DNA from: Agreia sp. Leaf283
GTDB lineage: Bacteria > Actinomycetota > Actinomycetes > Actinomycetales > Microbacteriaceae
Direction of reading: 5' to 3'
Length of the DNA stretch: 64,000 nt
NCBI RefSeq assembly: GCF_001422485.1
Contig: NZ_LMNF01000002.1
Span: forward strand, 507,949-571,948
Shown: positions 1 to 10,186 of the stretch, piece by piece
Layout: each line of letters starts with the position of its first letter
Position numbering within the stretch: the first letter of the stretch is position 1
Notes under the pieces: generated by a model
What the model was told of the DNA's origin: nothing
Seen by the model: only the letters and a program-made list of their open reading frames with translations
Databases searched by the model: none
Translations under genes and position numbers: made by a program

Positions 1-10
1 CTGATCCCAT
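1..10 (-). CDS. atpH: ATP synthase F1 subunit delta, first codons only
   Basis: Only ATG-GGA-TCA plus one base are visible before the window edge (reading M-G-S). The ATG lies 4 bases after the atpF stop, which is where the delta subunit gene begins in actinobacterial ATP synthase operons (order B-E-F-H-A-G-D-C). The call rests on this position and on the M-G-S start common in related delta subunits; nothing else can be read. Confidence 0.5.
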
Positions 11-14
11 GTGC

Positions 15-584
15 TTACTTGTTTCCGGCGCTCGGGGCAGATGCCTCGGACGCCTCGAGGTCTGCGAGGAAACGATCGACGATGCCTGCCGCCTTCGCGT
101 CGTCCTTCACGGACTCCCCGATGACTCCCGACGCGAGGTCGAGTGCAAGACTGCCGACCTCTGCACGCAGCGACACGACTGCCGCCTGGCGCTCGGCCTC
201 GATCTGGCTGGTGGCCTGCGCCTGGATGCGACCAGCGTCGACCTGGGCCTGCTCCTTGATCTCTGCAGCGATCTTCAGGGCGTCGGCACGCGCCTGCTCG
301 CGGATCTTGCCGGCTTCGGCACGACCCTCGGCAAGCTGCGCCGTGTACTCCTCGAGTGCTGCCTCAGCCTGCGCCTGCGCGGCGTCGGCCTTGGCGATGT
401 TGCCCTCGATCGCGGCGGACCGCTCGTCGAGCATCGTCTTGACCCTCGGAAGCACCATGCGCCAGAAGAAGAACAGGATGATGATGAAGCAGAGCAACGA
501 CCAGACGATGTCGTAGATCTCCGGGATGAGCGGGTTCGTCGACTCGGCCGTTTCCTCTGCGGCAGCTAGAACTGCGTGAAGCAT
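15..584 (-). CDS. atpF: ATP synthase F0 subunit b
   Basis: 189 aa. This is the peripheral stalk subunit that links the membrane F0 sector to F1 through delta. One membrane helix spans about residues 28-46 (DIVWSLLCFIIILFFFW), followed by the conserved RV(K)TMLDER segment and a long charged, alanine-rich coiled coil to the C-terminus, which is the usual b-subunit layout and length. The start is supported by GGAGG a few bases upstream of the ATG. It lies between atpE and atpH in the ATP synthase operon. The ATG of the next gene follows 4 bases after the stop. Confidence 0.97.
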   Translation of the reverse strand: MLHAVLAAAEETAESTNPLIPEIYDIVWSLLCFIIILFFFWRMVLPRVKTMLDERSAAIEGNIAKADAAQAQAEAALEEYTAQLAEGRAEAGKIREQARADALKIAAEIKEQAQVDAGRIQAQATSQIEAERQAAVVSLRAEVGSLALDLASGVIGESVKDDAKAAGIVDRFLADLEASEASAPSAGNK

Positions 585-615
585 TCCAGCCTCCTATCTC
601 TTGAGCGAAGCGCGA

Positions 616-1687
<1,072 letters not shown>

Positions 1688-1892
1688 GTTCAGAGCGTTA
1701 GCTAACAGCGCTATCTCCTGGTTCGGGGCGTGGAGCGAAGCTCTCGCGACGACGAATGATGGGGGGTGCTGCCAGCGGGTGAGAACCCGAAGGAGGCAGC
1801 GGAACGATCGTCATAACCCTATCAAGAGTTAGGGGTGCCTGACCAATCGAGGGCCGGATTCACGCCGCAGAGGGGCTCTCGGCGGCCGATTG

Positions 1893-2366
1893 TCACTCTC
1901 CGGGCAGAGTCACGTCGCTCACATAGCCCATTCGGGATGTAGCGACGACCACGACGTCGACGACGAGTGAGCCGAGCACGCCGGCGATGATGCAGATGAA
2001 CATCACCGTCGGGTTGATCCATTCGGCATCACGCAGGAGGAATACGAGCACCAGGAAGATCGCGAATTTGACGATCCACGCCCCCATCACGACGGCGAAG
2101 AAGATGGCGGTGAAGAATTCCGTACCGGAGAAGCGGTTGGCCACGAGGATCGAAGCGGCCGTCAGTCCCGTGAACAGGATCGCCATTGCCGTACCGACCA
2201 GGGCGCTCAGCAGGCCGCGTTCGCCGTCGACGAGCAAACCGACGACTCCCCCGATGACGGCGATGGCGATGGCGATGATCGCCCCCAGCTTGAGAATGCG
2301 CACGAACACGGGGCGCGCCGACGAGCCTGTGACGGCGGGCGTGGAACGGGAGGAGGAAGTCGACAC
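1893..2366 (-). CDS. AtpI-like small membrane protein
   Basis: 157 aa, GTG start, four predicted membrane helices (about residues 25-48, 55-77, 85-112 and 120-143), a Ser/Thr-rich N-terminus and no catalytic motif. It lies between a WecA-like gene and atpB, where mycobacteria carry the gene called atpI (ATP synthase protein I). AtpI proteins assist c-ring assembly or cation uptake in some bacteria. The assignment here rests mainly on position and topology because the sequence is weakly conserved. It starts one base after the upstream gene's stop, so the two are probably translated from one message. Confidence 0.7.
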   Translation of the reverse strand: MSTSSSRSTPAVTGSSARPVFVRILKLGAIIAIAIAVIGGVVGLLVDGERGLLSALVGTAMAILFTGLTAASILVANRFSGTEFFTAIFFAVVMGAWIVKFAIFLVLVFLLRDAEWINPTVMFICIIAGVLGSLVVDVVVVATSRMGYVSDVTLPGE

Positions 2367-2367
2367 G

Positions 2368-3582
2368 CTAGGCGCCTTTCGTTTCGGCCGGGGGTGAGAG
2401 TGTCTCCGACGCGGCGTCGAGGGGGTCGAGGGATGCCGCCAGTGGCGCCCCTGGACTCTCGGCCTCGGTCGACTGGGCGGTCGCCTCGACGACCTTCCTG
2501 CGACTGAGCGGAGCCAGGGTCAGAACCGTGCACACGATCAGGCCGACGAGGAGGAACACGACCGCGTAGCCCGTGGGCACGAGGAAGAAGAGCAGGCATC
2601 CGACCGACACGACCGCGGTCCAGGCGTAGAAGATCAATACCGCGTGGAAGTGCGAGTGTCCCATGTCGAGCAGGCGGTGGTGCAGATGCTTGCGATCGGC
2701 GCTGAAGGGGCTCTTGCCCGCGCGGAGGCGCCGGAACACCGCGAGGCCGAAGTCGAGCAGCGGCAGCACGAGAATGGCGAACGGCAGAAGGATGGGGATG
2801 AACGCCGGGAGCAGCTCACGGCGTCCCAGCGTGGCGGGGTCGATGACACCGGTCACCGCGATCGCGCTCGTCGCCATGAGCAGCCCGACCAGCATCGCTC
2901 CCGCGTCGCCCATGAAGAGCTTCGCCGGGTGCCAGTTGAGGGGCAGGAATCCCGCGCAGGCTCCGATCAGGATGGCGGAGATCAGGGCGGCGAGGTTGAA
3001 GTAGTCGGTAGCCGACCCCTCCTGGATCAACAGGAAGGTGTAGAGGAAGAACACGCCGTTGGCGATGAGGCAGACGCCGGCCACCAGGCCGTCGAGACCG
3101 TCGATGAAGTTGATGGCGTTCATCACGAGCACCACGGCGAAGAGGCTGATGACGAGCGACATGACACCGGAACCCACGGCGAGGGTTCCCGCGATCGGCA
3201 GGGACACGATCGCGACGCCCTGCCAGACCAGCAGCCACGACGCGATGATCTGGGCGGCCAGCTTGATCGTCCAGTCGAGGTCGATGAGGTCGTCGATCAC
3301 ACCGATGACCACGATGATCAGCGCTGCACCGAGGATGGCGAAGACGGGCCCGGGATTGACGAAGACCAGCCGGAATCCGTCGACCTGCGAGGCGACGGCG
3401 AACGCGACGACCATGCCGATGAACATGGCGATGCCGCCGAGTCGCGGAGTGGGACGCGTGTGCACATCGCGTTCGCGGATCTTCGGATAGAGCCTGAAGC
3501 GGTGGCTCAGCTTGTACACGACGAGGGCGAGGCCGAAGGTGACCACGGCCGAGATGGCGGCGACGAGCAGGTAGATCCGCAC
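2368..3582 (-). CDS. wecA: WecA/TagO-like undecaprenyl-phosphate sugar-1-phosphate transferase
   Basis: 404 aa polytopic protein of the MraY/WecA glycosyltransferase 4 family. It attaches a sugar-1-phosphate (usually GlcNAc-1-P) from a UDP-sugar to the lipid carrier, the first step of cell-wall polymer linkage. Visible motifs are VIDDLIDLDW (the Mg2+-binding DDxxD), NAINFIDGLDG, FMGDAGAM and the loop HLHHRLL diagnostic of WecA-type rather than MraY-type enzymes. About ten membrane helices precede a hydrophilic Ala/Ser/Glu-rich tail of roughly 45 residues. Its place before atpI matches mycobacterial wecA (rfe). The sugar substrate cannot be proved from sequence. Confidence 0.88.
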   Translation of the reverse strand: MRIYLLVAAISAVVTFGLALVVYKLSHRFRLYPKIRERDVHTRPTPRLGGIAMFIGMVVAFAVASQVDGFRLVFVNPGPVFAILGAALIIVVIGVIDDLIDLDWTIKLAAQIIASWLLVWQGVAIVSLPIAGTLAVGSGVMSLVISLFAVVLVMNAINFIDGLDGLVAGVCLIANGVFFLYTFLLIQEGSATDYFNLAALISAILIGACAGFLPLNWHPAKLFMGDAGAMLVGLLMATSAIAVTGVIDPATLGRRELLPAFIPILLPFAILVLPLLDFGLAVFRRLRAGKSPFSADRKHLHHRLLDMGHSHFHAVLIFYAWTAVVSVGCLLFFLVPTGYAVVFLLVGLIVCTVLTLAPLSRRKVVEATAQSTEAESPGAPLAASLDPLDAASETLSPPAETKGA

Positions 3583-3585
3583 GGA

Positions 3586-4269
3586 TCAGCCGTCCAGTCG
3601 ATCCGCGGGCCGATCGGAGCCGAGCAGCACATCGCCCAGAACGGCGCGCAGCTCGGCCTCGGACACGGCACCGTGGCGCACGATGCGCACCGAACCGTCG
3701 GCGGCGAACGAGCTGGCATCGACGATGGTGGAGGTCACCGTCTCGGTCTCTCCCCCGTCGAGGTAGACGTCGATACTGTCGCCGAGGCTCTCGAGGGCGA
3801 GGGATGCCGTGGTCGCCGCAGGCTGCCCGGTGAGATTCGCAGACGACACGGCGAGCGGGCCGACCTCGGTCAGCAGCTCGAGGGCGATCGGGTCGGAGGG
3901 CTGTCGCAGTGCGACCGTGCCCCGTGTGTCGCCGAGGTCCCACGCGAGGGAGGACCGGGCGGGGACGATGATGGTGAGCCCGCCGGGCCAGAATGCGTCG
4001 ACGAGGTCGCGCACGGGCTGGCTCACCGTCTCGGCAAGAGCGTCGAGGGTGGCGACGCCGGGCACCAGAACAGGTGGAGGCGAACTGCGGGTGCGGCCCT
4101 TGGCGTCGAGAAGGGCCTGGATGGCGACAGGGTTGAATGCGTCGGCGGCGATGCCGTACACGGTGTCGGTCGGAATGACGACGAGGGCACCACGGCCGAT
4201 AGCAGAGCGGGCGAGTCGCATTCCCGTCAGGAGCTCGGACGGAACCGAGCAGTCATAGAGGGCAGCCAT
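3586..4269 (-). CDS. tsaC: L-threonylcarbamoyladenylate synthase (Sua5/YrdC family)
   Basis: 227 aa. It makes threonylcarbamoyl-AMP from threonine, bicarbonate and ATP, the first step of the t6A37 modification of ANN-decoding tRNAs. Visible features are VIPTDTVYGIAADA near residues 31-45, the KGRTRSS ligand loop, FWPGGLTIIVPA and SSANLTG. There is no C-terminal Sua5 domain, so this is the short YrdC/TsaC form. It is 3 bp upstream of the wecA-like gene. In mycobacteria the orthologue directly follows prmC; here two extra genes intervene. Confidence 0.93.
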   Translation of the reverse strand: MAALYDCSVPSELLTGMRLARSAIGRGALVVIPTDTVYGIAADAFNPVAIQALLDAKGRTRSSPPPVLVPGVATLDALAETVSQPVRDLVDAFWPGGLTIIVPARSSLAWDLGDTRGTVALRQPSDPIALELLTEVGPLAVSSANLTGQPAATTASLALESLGDSIDVYLDGGETETVTSTIVDASSFAADGSVRIVRHGAVSEAELRAVLGDVLLGSDRPADRLDG

Positions 4270-4326
4270 ATCGACCCCAATGATAGCCGCAGAGTCTGCT
4301 CGGGCCCGACAGGCGTCTCTGGCGGG

Positions 4327-5589
4327 TCAGATGCGGATGTGGGCGGGCAGCATTCGACGCAGCAGCTTTCTGGCCGGCTCTTCGATGAATCGCCAGAGAA
4401 TCCAGGCGCTGAACCACGCCGCGGCGGCCGTTCCGATTCCGACGATCAACAGTGGCGGGCCCGACTCGGCATGGAGAACGGACGCGGCGAGAAGACCGGC
4501 GCCGATCACGAGCGGGTGCACGAGGTAGAACGCGAACGATGCGCGACCCGCGAGGAGGAATGGTCGCGTGCTCAGAAGTCGGGACAGCGGGTCTCGGGGA
4601 CAGACCGCCAGCGTCGCGATGAGAAGCACGAACAGCGGCAGCACGACGATCGATTCCGCCGGAGCGATCATGTCGACGCCGTCGTGGAACTCCTGCTGGC
4701 CGGCGCGCATGAAGTGCAGCGGATCGTTGTAGGCCACGACGAGCAGCACCACGATCGCCGCGGCAGCGGAGAGGCTGGCCAAGGGCAGCCGTCGCCATCG
4801 CCCGGCAACGCCGGACTCTGCCGCCGCACCGAGATGGCGATGCAGCAGAAGCGACAGCACGGCGCCGATCCAGAACTCCCCCAGCACCCGGATCGGCAGC
4901 ACGCCCGCCGCCGTCACGTAGCTGTCGTTCGCGAACAGGAAGATCGTGTCGTCCTGCATGCTGGCTCCGACGATGAGGACGGGCAGCATCAGCAGCACGA
5001 TCACCGTGATCATCACGCGCCGGGATGCGACGGCCGCGAATCGGGACAGGCCGACGACGCCCACGGCGAACGTCAGATACGCCATCCATTCGGCGCTGAC
5101 TGACCAGTCCACGCCGTTCCAGTCGAGCGTCGACGGGAACCATCCGTTCAGGAGCGTCAGGTGCATGACCAGACGACCCGGATCGGCCTGGGCGAGGTAC
5201 GACGGATCGCCGGACGATAGGGCCTGCACGATGAAATATGCCCCGAACAGCATGAGCACGAATGCCGTGAGCGGCCAGACCCGGGCGAGGCGCAGCCAGA
5301 GGAAGCCGACGGCCTTGCGCCAGCCGTATCCCGTCGTCATCGTCGTGAGGTGGGTGTACGTCAGGATGAAGCCGCTGAGGATGAAGAAGAGGTCGACGCC
5401 CAGGTAGCCGGCCGACGAGATGTGGATCACGAGCTGCGTCACGGGGCCGGGGCCCAGCGCGTCGACGATCTCGGTTCTGAAGTGGCGCAGGAACACCCAG
5501 AAGGCGGCCAACGCGCGGATTCCGGTCAACGCGCCGATCAGCGGCGCCCGACGAGAGGTCGATTCGCTCTCGGCCTCGAGCCTCGACAT
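4327..5589 (-). CDS. Acyltransferase-3 family membrane protein (OafA/YrhL type)
   Basis: 420 aa with about ten membrane helices. N-terminal features of acyltransferase family 3 are visible: IRALAAFWVFLRHF with the conserved His, GYLGVDLFFILSGFIL, and VDWSVSAEWMAY around residue 165. The C-terminus has the FAFYLVHPLVI and RFIEEPARKLLRR motifs. Members transfer acetyl or other acyl groups to cell-surface glycans across the membrane; the acceptor here is unknown. The position next to a WecA-like gene is compatible with decorating an undecaprenyl-linked polymer, but that is inference. It is not part of the conserved prmC-tsaC neighbourhood. Confidence 0.88.
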   Translation of the reverse strand: MSRLEAESESTSRRAPLIGALTGIRALAAFWVFLRHFRTEIVDALGPGPVTQLVIHISSAGYLGVDLFFILSGFILTYTHLTTMTTGYGWRKAVGFLWLRLARVWPLTAFVLMLFGAYFIVQALSSGDPSYLAQADPGRLVMHLTLLNGWFPSTLDWNGVDWSVSAEWMAYLTFAVGVVGLSRFAAVASRRVMITVIVLLMLPVLIVGASMQDDTIFLFANDSYVTAAGVLPIRVLGEFWIGAVLSLLLHRHLGAAAESGVAGRWRRLPLASLSAAAAIVVLLVVAYNDPLHFMRAGQQEFHDGVDMIAPAESIVVLPLFVLLIATLAVCPRDPLSRLLSTRPFLLAGRASFAFYLVHPLVIGAGLLAASVLHAESGPPLLIVGIGTAAAAWFSAWILWRFIEEPARKLLRRMLPAHIRI

Positions 5590-5611
5590 CGCTTCGGGGA
5601 AGGGCGGAGCC

Positions 5612-5809
5612 CTACCGCGTGACCTTGCCGCGACCGAAGAGCAGCCAGAGGATCGAGCCGACGAGATTCAACAGAAGCACGACGATGAACCAGACGAGCT
5701 TGCCGACGAAACCGTGATTCGGGTTGCGCACGATCGAGATCACCGTCACCACGAAGATGACGAACAGCACGATGCCACCGATGGTTGCACTGATCGGTTC
5801 CATGATCAC
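5612..5809 (-). CDS. PLDc_N-domain small membrane protein
   Basis: 65 aa. Two hydrophobic helices (about residues 8-28 and 38-58) flank the short segment RNPNHGFVGKLVW, and the protein ends GSILWLLFGRGKVTR. This is the phospholipase D nuclease N-terminal (PLDc_N) fold of two membrane helices, found here without any PLD catalytic domain. Such stand-alone proteins are common in actinobacteria and have no established function. The start may be the first ATG or the second, two codons later (MIMEP). It lies between prmC and the acyltransferase. Confidence 0.8.
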   Translation of the reverse strand: MIMEPISATIGGIVLFVIFVVTVISIVRNPNHGFVGKLVWFIVVLLLNLVGSILWLLFGRGKVTR

Positions 5810-5872
5810 TCCAGATTCTCGAGGTGGTGCAGAGCCGGTTCGGTTCTCCGCCGCCTCAGCTTAGCGGCGGCG

Positions 5873-6784
5873 TCAGCGCAGCGCCGTCGTAGCGCGATCG
5901 CGACCCGTGAGGTCGCGGTGCGTCGCGGTGGCGTGCCAGCCGTCGGCATCCAGCAGTCGTCTGATCTCGTCGCCCTGCAGCTCGCCGTGCTCGATCACGA
6001 GCACGCCCCCTTGATGCAGCAGGCGAAGGCCGGTGCGGGACACGTTCCTGACGACGTCGAGACCGTCTTCCCCGCCGTAGAGCGCGTGCTCCGGGTCGAA
6101 GAGTCGCACCTCGGGGTCGCGCGGGATCGCCCGCGCGGGAATGTACGGAGGGTTCGAGACGACAACCGAGACGGTGCCGTCGAGCTCCGGGACAGCATCG
6201 AGCAGGTCGATGAACACGAGACGCGCGTTGTCTGCGCCGATGCGGCGGAAGTTCTGCTTCGTCCAGACGAATGCCGCCGAGCTGTTCTCGACGGCGACCA
6301 CCTGGGCGTGCGGCACCTCCGTCGCCAGCGAGAGCGCGATGGCGCCGCTGCCCGTTCCGAGGTCGACCGCGATGGGGCCGTCTTCACGACGCGGGTCGAT
6401 GACGATGGAGCGCAGCGAATCGATGGCGAGGCCGGCCACGAACTCGGTCTCCGGCCTCGGCACGAACACGCCGGGCCCGACCTCGAGCTCGAGGTTGCGG
6501 AACCAGGCGACGCCGGTGATGTGCTGAAGGGGCTCCCTCGCGGCGCGGCGTTCGATCGCTTCGCTGATCGCCACCGCGTCTTCTACGCCGAGCGCCTTGT
6601 CGGTGACCGTCATGGCCTGCACCTGGCCGCGGCTCGCTCCGAGAACGAAGCCCACGAGCAGCTCGGCGTCGACCTGCGGGTCGGCGATGCCGCTGCGCGC
6701 GAGCACGGAGACGCCGTGCTCGAGGAGACTCCTGACCGTGGGAGGCCTCAGAGTTCCGGTGGGTTCGAGGAGCGTGGTGCTCAT
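5873..6784 (-). CDS. prmC: Release-factor glutamine N5-methyltransferase
   Basis: 303 aa. It methylates the glutamine of the GGQ motif in release factors 1 and 2 using S-adenosylmethionine. Visible features are the helical N-terminal domain that binds the release factor, the SAM-binding DLGTGSGA (residues 141-148) and the substrate-glutamine motif NPPY (211-214). The ATG overlaps the last base of the prfA stop (TAATG), so it is translationally coupled to its own substrate, release factor 1. Length and context match the family. Confidence 0.97.
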   Translation of the reverse strand: MSTTLLEPTGTLRPPTVRSLLEHGVSVLARSGIADPQVDAELLVGFVLGASRGQVQAMTVTDKALGVEDAVAISEAIERRAAREPLQHITGVAWFRNLELEVGPGVFVPRPETEFVAGLAIDSLRSIVIDPRREDGPIAVDLGTGSGAIALSLATEVPHAQVVAVENSSAAFVWTKQNFRRIGADNARLVFIDLLDAVPELDGTVSVVVSNPPYIPARAIPRDPEVRLFDPEHALYGGEDGLDVVRNVSRTGLRLLHQGGVLVIEHGELQGDEIRRLLDADGWHATATHRDLTGRDRATTALR

Positions 6785-7866
6785 TACTCCGCCGCTCCCC
6801 CGAGCTCCAAGAGTCGAGCCTCCTCGTCGGCGGCGATGCACGACTCGATCACGGGCTCGAGGGCGCCGTTCATGACGCCGTCGAGGTTGTACGCCTTGTA
6901 GCCCGTGCGGTGATCCGCGATGCGGTTCTCCGGGAAGTTGTAGGTGCGGATGCGTTCGGAGCGGTCCATCGTGCGGATCTGGCTCTTGCGCACGACGGAT
7001 GCCGCCGCGTCGATCTCCTCCTGCTGGCGCGCGAGCACGCGGGCGCGCAGAACGCGCATGCCGGCCTCGCGGTTCTGCAGCTGGCTCTTCTCGTTCTGCA
7101 TCGCCACGACGATGCCGGTGGGAAGGTGGGTGATGCGCACGGCCGAGTCGGTCGTGTTGACCGACTGACCACCCGGTCCGGAGGAACGGTAGACGTCGAT
7201 CTTGAGATCGTTGGGGCTGATCTCGACCTCTTCGGGCTCGTCGACCTCGGGAAAGACGAGCACGCCGGCGGCCGACGTGTGGATGCGCCCCTGCGACTCC
7301 GTCGCGGGAACCCGCTGCACGCGGTGGACTCCACCCTCGTACTTCAGGTGGGCCCAGACACCCTGCGCGGGGTCGGACGAGGATCCCTTGATGGCGAGCT
7401 GAACGTCTTTGATTCCGCCGAGGTCGCTCGAGGTCTGCTCGATGATCTCGGTCTTCCACTTCTTGCTCTCGGCGTAGTGCAGGTACATGCGCAGGAGGTC
7501 GGCCGCGAACAGCGCCGACTCGGCGCCGCCCTCGCCCATCTTGATCTCCATGATCACGTCGCGTCCGTCGTTCGGGTCGCGAGGAATCAGGAGACGGCGG
7601 AGCCGCTCCTCGGCGACCGCGAGGTCGTCGGTGATTCCCGGTACCTCTTCGGCGAACGACGCGTCCTCGGCGGCCATCTCCTGGGCGGCCGCGAGGTCGC
7701 TCTCGAGCTGCTGCCACTGCCGATAGGCCGCGATGATGCGACTCAGCTCCGCGTAGCGACGATTGACCTTCTTCGACCGGGCGGGATCCGAGTGCAACGC
7801 CGGATCGGCGAGCTGCTCCTGCAACTCGTCATGCTCGGTCAGCAGTGTTTCAACTGACTCGAACAT
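6784..7866 (-). CDS. prfA: Peptide chain release factor 1
   Basis: 360 aa. It terminates translation at UAA and UAG. The codon-recognition tripeptide PAT (residues 187-189) identifies RF1 rather than RF2. The peptidyl-hydrolysis loop GGQ is at 232-234 in [17 protein letters not shown], and Gln234 is the expected target of PrmC, encoded immediately downstream. The N-terminal helical domain and full length are intact. It lies 3 bp after rho. Confidence 0.98.
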   Translation of the reverse strand: MFESVETLLTEHDELQEQLADPALHSDPARSKKVNRRYAELSRIIAAYRQWQQLESDLAAAQEMAAEDASFAEEVPGITDDLAVAEERLRRLLIPRDPNDGRDVIMEIKMGEGGAESALFAADLLRMYLHYAESKKWKTEIIEQTSSDLGGIKDVQLAIKGSSSDPAQGVWAHLKYEGGVHRVQRVPATESQGRIHTSAAGVLVFPEVDEPEEVEISPNDLKIDVYRSSGPGGQSVNTTDSAVRITHLPTGIVVAMQNEKSQLQNREAGMRVLRARVLARQQEEIDAAASVVRKSQIRTMDRSERIRTYNFPENRIADHRTGYKAYNLDGVMNGALEPVIESCIAADEEARLLELGGAAE

Positions 7867-7869
7867 GGC

Positions 7870-10113
7870 CTACTTCTCCAGGTCGCGTCCGTTGTGACCC
7901 GCGGGAGCCGGCATCGTCTTCTGCACCTGCATGAGGAACTCGACGTTCGACGTGGTCTCCTTGAGACGGCCGAGAACGATCTCGAGTGCCTGCTGCTGGT
8001 CGACACCGGCGAGGGCGCGACGCAGCTTCCAGGTGATCTTCGTCTCGTCGACGCCCATCAGCAGTTCTTCGCGGCGGGTGGAGGATGCGTTCACGTCGAC
8101 GGCCGGGAAGATGCGCTTGTCGGCGAGCTGGCGCGACAGGCGCAGTTCGCTGTTGCCGGTGCCCTTGAACTCCTCGAAGATCACCTCGTCCATCTTCGAT
8201 CCGGTCTCTACGAGCGCGGTCGCGAGAATGGTCAGCGATCCACCGTTCTCGATGTTGCGCGCAGCGCCGAAGAAGCGCTTCGGCGGGTAGAGAGCGGATG
8301 CGTCGACACCGCCCGAGAGGATACGGCCGGATGCCGGCGAAGCCAGGTTGTACGCACGTCCGAGGCGGGTGATCGAGTCGAGCAGCACGACGACGTCGTG
8401 GCCCAGCTCGACCAGGCGCTTGGCACGCTCGATGGCGAGCTCGGCGACAGTGGTGTGGTCTTCCGCCGGACGGTCGAAGGTCGAGGCGATGACCTCGCCC
8501 TTGACCGTGCGCTGCATGTCGGTGACCTCTTCGGGACGCTCATCGACGAGGACGACCATGAGGTGCACCTCGGGGTTGTTCGTCGAAATGGCGTTGGCGA
8601 TCTGCTGCAGGACGATCGTCTTGCCGGCCTTCGGCGGCGCGACGATGAGGCCGCGCTGGCCCTTGCCGATCGGTGCGACGAGGTCGATGATGCGCTGCGT
8701 CAGCTTGCCCGGCTCGGTCTCGAGGCGCAGTCGCTCCTGGGGGTAGAGCGGCGTCAGCTTGTTGAACTCGACGCGGTTTGCCGCCTCGTCGATGGGGAGC
8801 CCGTTGATGGACTCGATCTTGACGATCGCGTTGTACTTCTGGCGACCGTTGCCGTCGCCCTCGCGGGGCTGGCGGATCGAGCCGACGACGGCGTCGCCCT
8901 TGCGCAGGTTGTACTTCTTGACCTGGCCGAGCGAGACGTAGACGTCGTTGTTGCCGGGCAGGTAACCGCTCGTGCGCACGAACGCGTAGTTGTCGAGGAT
9001 GTCGAGGATTCCGGCGACCGGGATCAGGACGTCGTCTTCGCTGATCTCGGGCTCGAGCTCGTCGTTGCCGGTCTGTCCGCGACGCTTGCGGTCGCGGTAG
9101 CGGTTGCGAGCGCTGCGGTCGTTGCGACCGTCGTCGTCGAGGGAAGGGCCATTGGAGTCGGAGCGTTCGTTCTGCTGACGGTCGCCCTGCAGGCGCTCGT
9201 TCTGCACGCGCTCGCCCTGGTTGCGACCGTTCTGAGCACGACCGTTCTGGCCGTTCTCGTTCTGGCCACGCTCGTTCTGGCCGCGCTCGTTCTGCACGCG
9301 GTCATTCTGGCCACGCTCGTTCTGGGCGCGTGCTCCGCCGGAGCGATCCGGCGTGCGCTCGTTCTGCTGCGTCGCCTCGACGGCCTGCTCGGGGGCGTTC
9401 TGCCTCTCCTGCTGGTTGCCGCCGCGGTCGCGGTTGCGGTTGCGATTGCGGCCCTGTCGACCGCCCTGTTCGCGGGGCTGCTCGGAGCGCTGCTCCTCGT
9501 TCTCGTCAGACGGGCCGCTCTCCGATGAGCGGGCCTCGGTCGAACGGGACTCGGACGAACGAGCGTCTTTATCGGCGGCGCGGCCGCGCGTGACGGGAGG
9601 AAGCAAGGCCGAGAGCTCGTCGCTCTTGGCGTTGACGTGCGAGACGGCGGGCAGTCTCGTCTCGGACTCGACGGCTCCTGCGCCGTCGACCGACTTCGCG
9701 CGACGCGGGGCGCGCTTGCGCGGCGCCGACGTGTCAACAGGAGGGAGTTCGATCTGCGGGAGCTCGACCTGCGCTGCGGCTTCGTGCGGTGCGGCAGCGG
9801 GGGCGTCGTCGGCGACGGCCTCGGTGTCGGACGCCGATTCCGCGGATCCGTTGGCGGGGAGGTCGACCAGGGCGGGCTGCGCGGTCGTCTCCTCTACCGG
9901 GGAGGAGACGATGCTCTCGTCGGCGGAGAATGCGGGCGATGCGGACTCGCCGGCCTGGTGATCGGTGATCGCCTGGACGAGCTCGCCCTTGCGAAGGCGA
10001 GCGGCGCCGGTGATGCCGAGGGCATTGGCGAGCGCCTGGAGCTCGGCGACCTTGAGGCCGGCGAGGTCTGAGCGGGTTTCCGCGCCCGGGGCGCGGAGGT
10101 TGACGTCAGTCAC
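7870..10113 (-). CDS. rho: Transcription termination factor Rho with long disordered insertion
   Basis: 747 aa, GTG start with AAGGA upstream. It is a hexameric RNA-dependent ATPase that terminates transcription. The order is an N-terminal helical Rho-N domain (about residues 15-55), an insertion of about 290 residues rich in Arg, Asn, Gln, Glu and Ser, the cold-shock-like RNA-binding domain (about 360-430), then the RecA-like motor with Walker A PPKAGKT (about 491-498), Walker B VVVLLDSITR and the C-terminal R-loop region. E. coli Rho is only 419 aa. Actinobacterial Rho proteins such as that of Micrococcus luteus carry comparable Arg-rich insertions that help action on GC-rich RNA. Residues 264-318 are a pentapeptide repeat, annotated separately. 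Confidence 0.97.
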   Translation of the reverse strand: MTDVNLRAPGAETRSDLAGLKVAELQALANALGITGAARLRKGELVQAITDHQAGESASPAFSADESIVSSPVEETTAQPALVDLPANGSAESASDTEAVADDAPAAAPHEAAAQVELPQIELPPVDTSAPRKRAPRRAKSVDGAGAVESETRLPAVSHVNAKSDELSALLPPVTRGRAADKDARSSESRSTEARSSESGPSDENEEQRSEQPREQGGRQGRNRNRNRDRGGNQQERQNAPEQAVEATQQNERTPDRSGGARAQNERGQNDRVQNERGQNERGQNENGQNGRAQNGRNQGERVQNERLQGDRQQNERSDSNGPSLDDDGRNDRSARNRYRDRKRRGQTGNDELEPEISEDDVLIPVAGILDILDNYAFVRTSGYLPGNNDVYVSLGQVKKYNLRKGDAVVGSIRQPREGDGNGRQKYNAIVKIESINGLPIDEAANRVEFNKLTPLYPQERLRLETEPGKLTQRIIDLVAPIGKGQRGLIVAPPKAGKTIVLQQIANAISTNNPEVHLMVVLVDERPEEVTDMQRTVKGEVIASTFDRPAEDHTTVAELAIERAKRLVELGHDVVVLLDSITRLGRAYNLASPASGRILSGGVDASALYPPKRFFGAARNIENGGSLTILATALVETGSKMDEVIFEEFKGTGNSELRLSRQLADKRIFPAVDVNASSTRREELLMGVDETKITWKLRRALAGVDQQQALEIVLGRLKETTSNVEFLMQVQKTMPAPAGHNGRDLEK
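9160..9324 (-). repeat. 15-bp tandem repeat encoding 11 QNxRx pentapeptides inside rho
   Basis: Eleven consecutive 15-bp units encode the pentapeptides QNERG, QNDRV, QNERG, QNERG, QNENG, QNGRA, QNGRN, QGERV, QNERL, QGDRQ and QNERS, residues 264-318 of Rho. The first position is always Gln and most units have Asn second and Arg fourth. The repeat unit being a multiple of three lets copy number vary without breaking the frame. It probably forms a disordered, RNA-contacting and possibly condensation-prone segment. Confidence 0.95.
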
Positions 10114-10180
10114 GTGTGTGGGGTTCCTTCCACTGCTGTCCGCTCCGGGCCTGGGGCCGGGTCGGTACTACGCAGGCGGT

Positions 10181-10186
10181 TCTATA
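10181..10186 (-). promoter_or_regulatory. Candidate -10 element of rho
   Basis: TATAGA on the minus strand, about 67 bases before the rho GTG, in the 180-bp gap between thrB and rho. No convincing -35 is visible. The gap itself suggests rho has its own promoter and leader rather than depending only on the threonine operon. Confidence 0.4.

Noticed and set aside
2644-5103. An 819-codon open frame on the plus strand
   Set aside because: It runs opposite to the WecA-like, tsaC and acyltransferase genes and is rich in Asp, Gly, Glu and His from reversed GC-rich codons.
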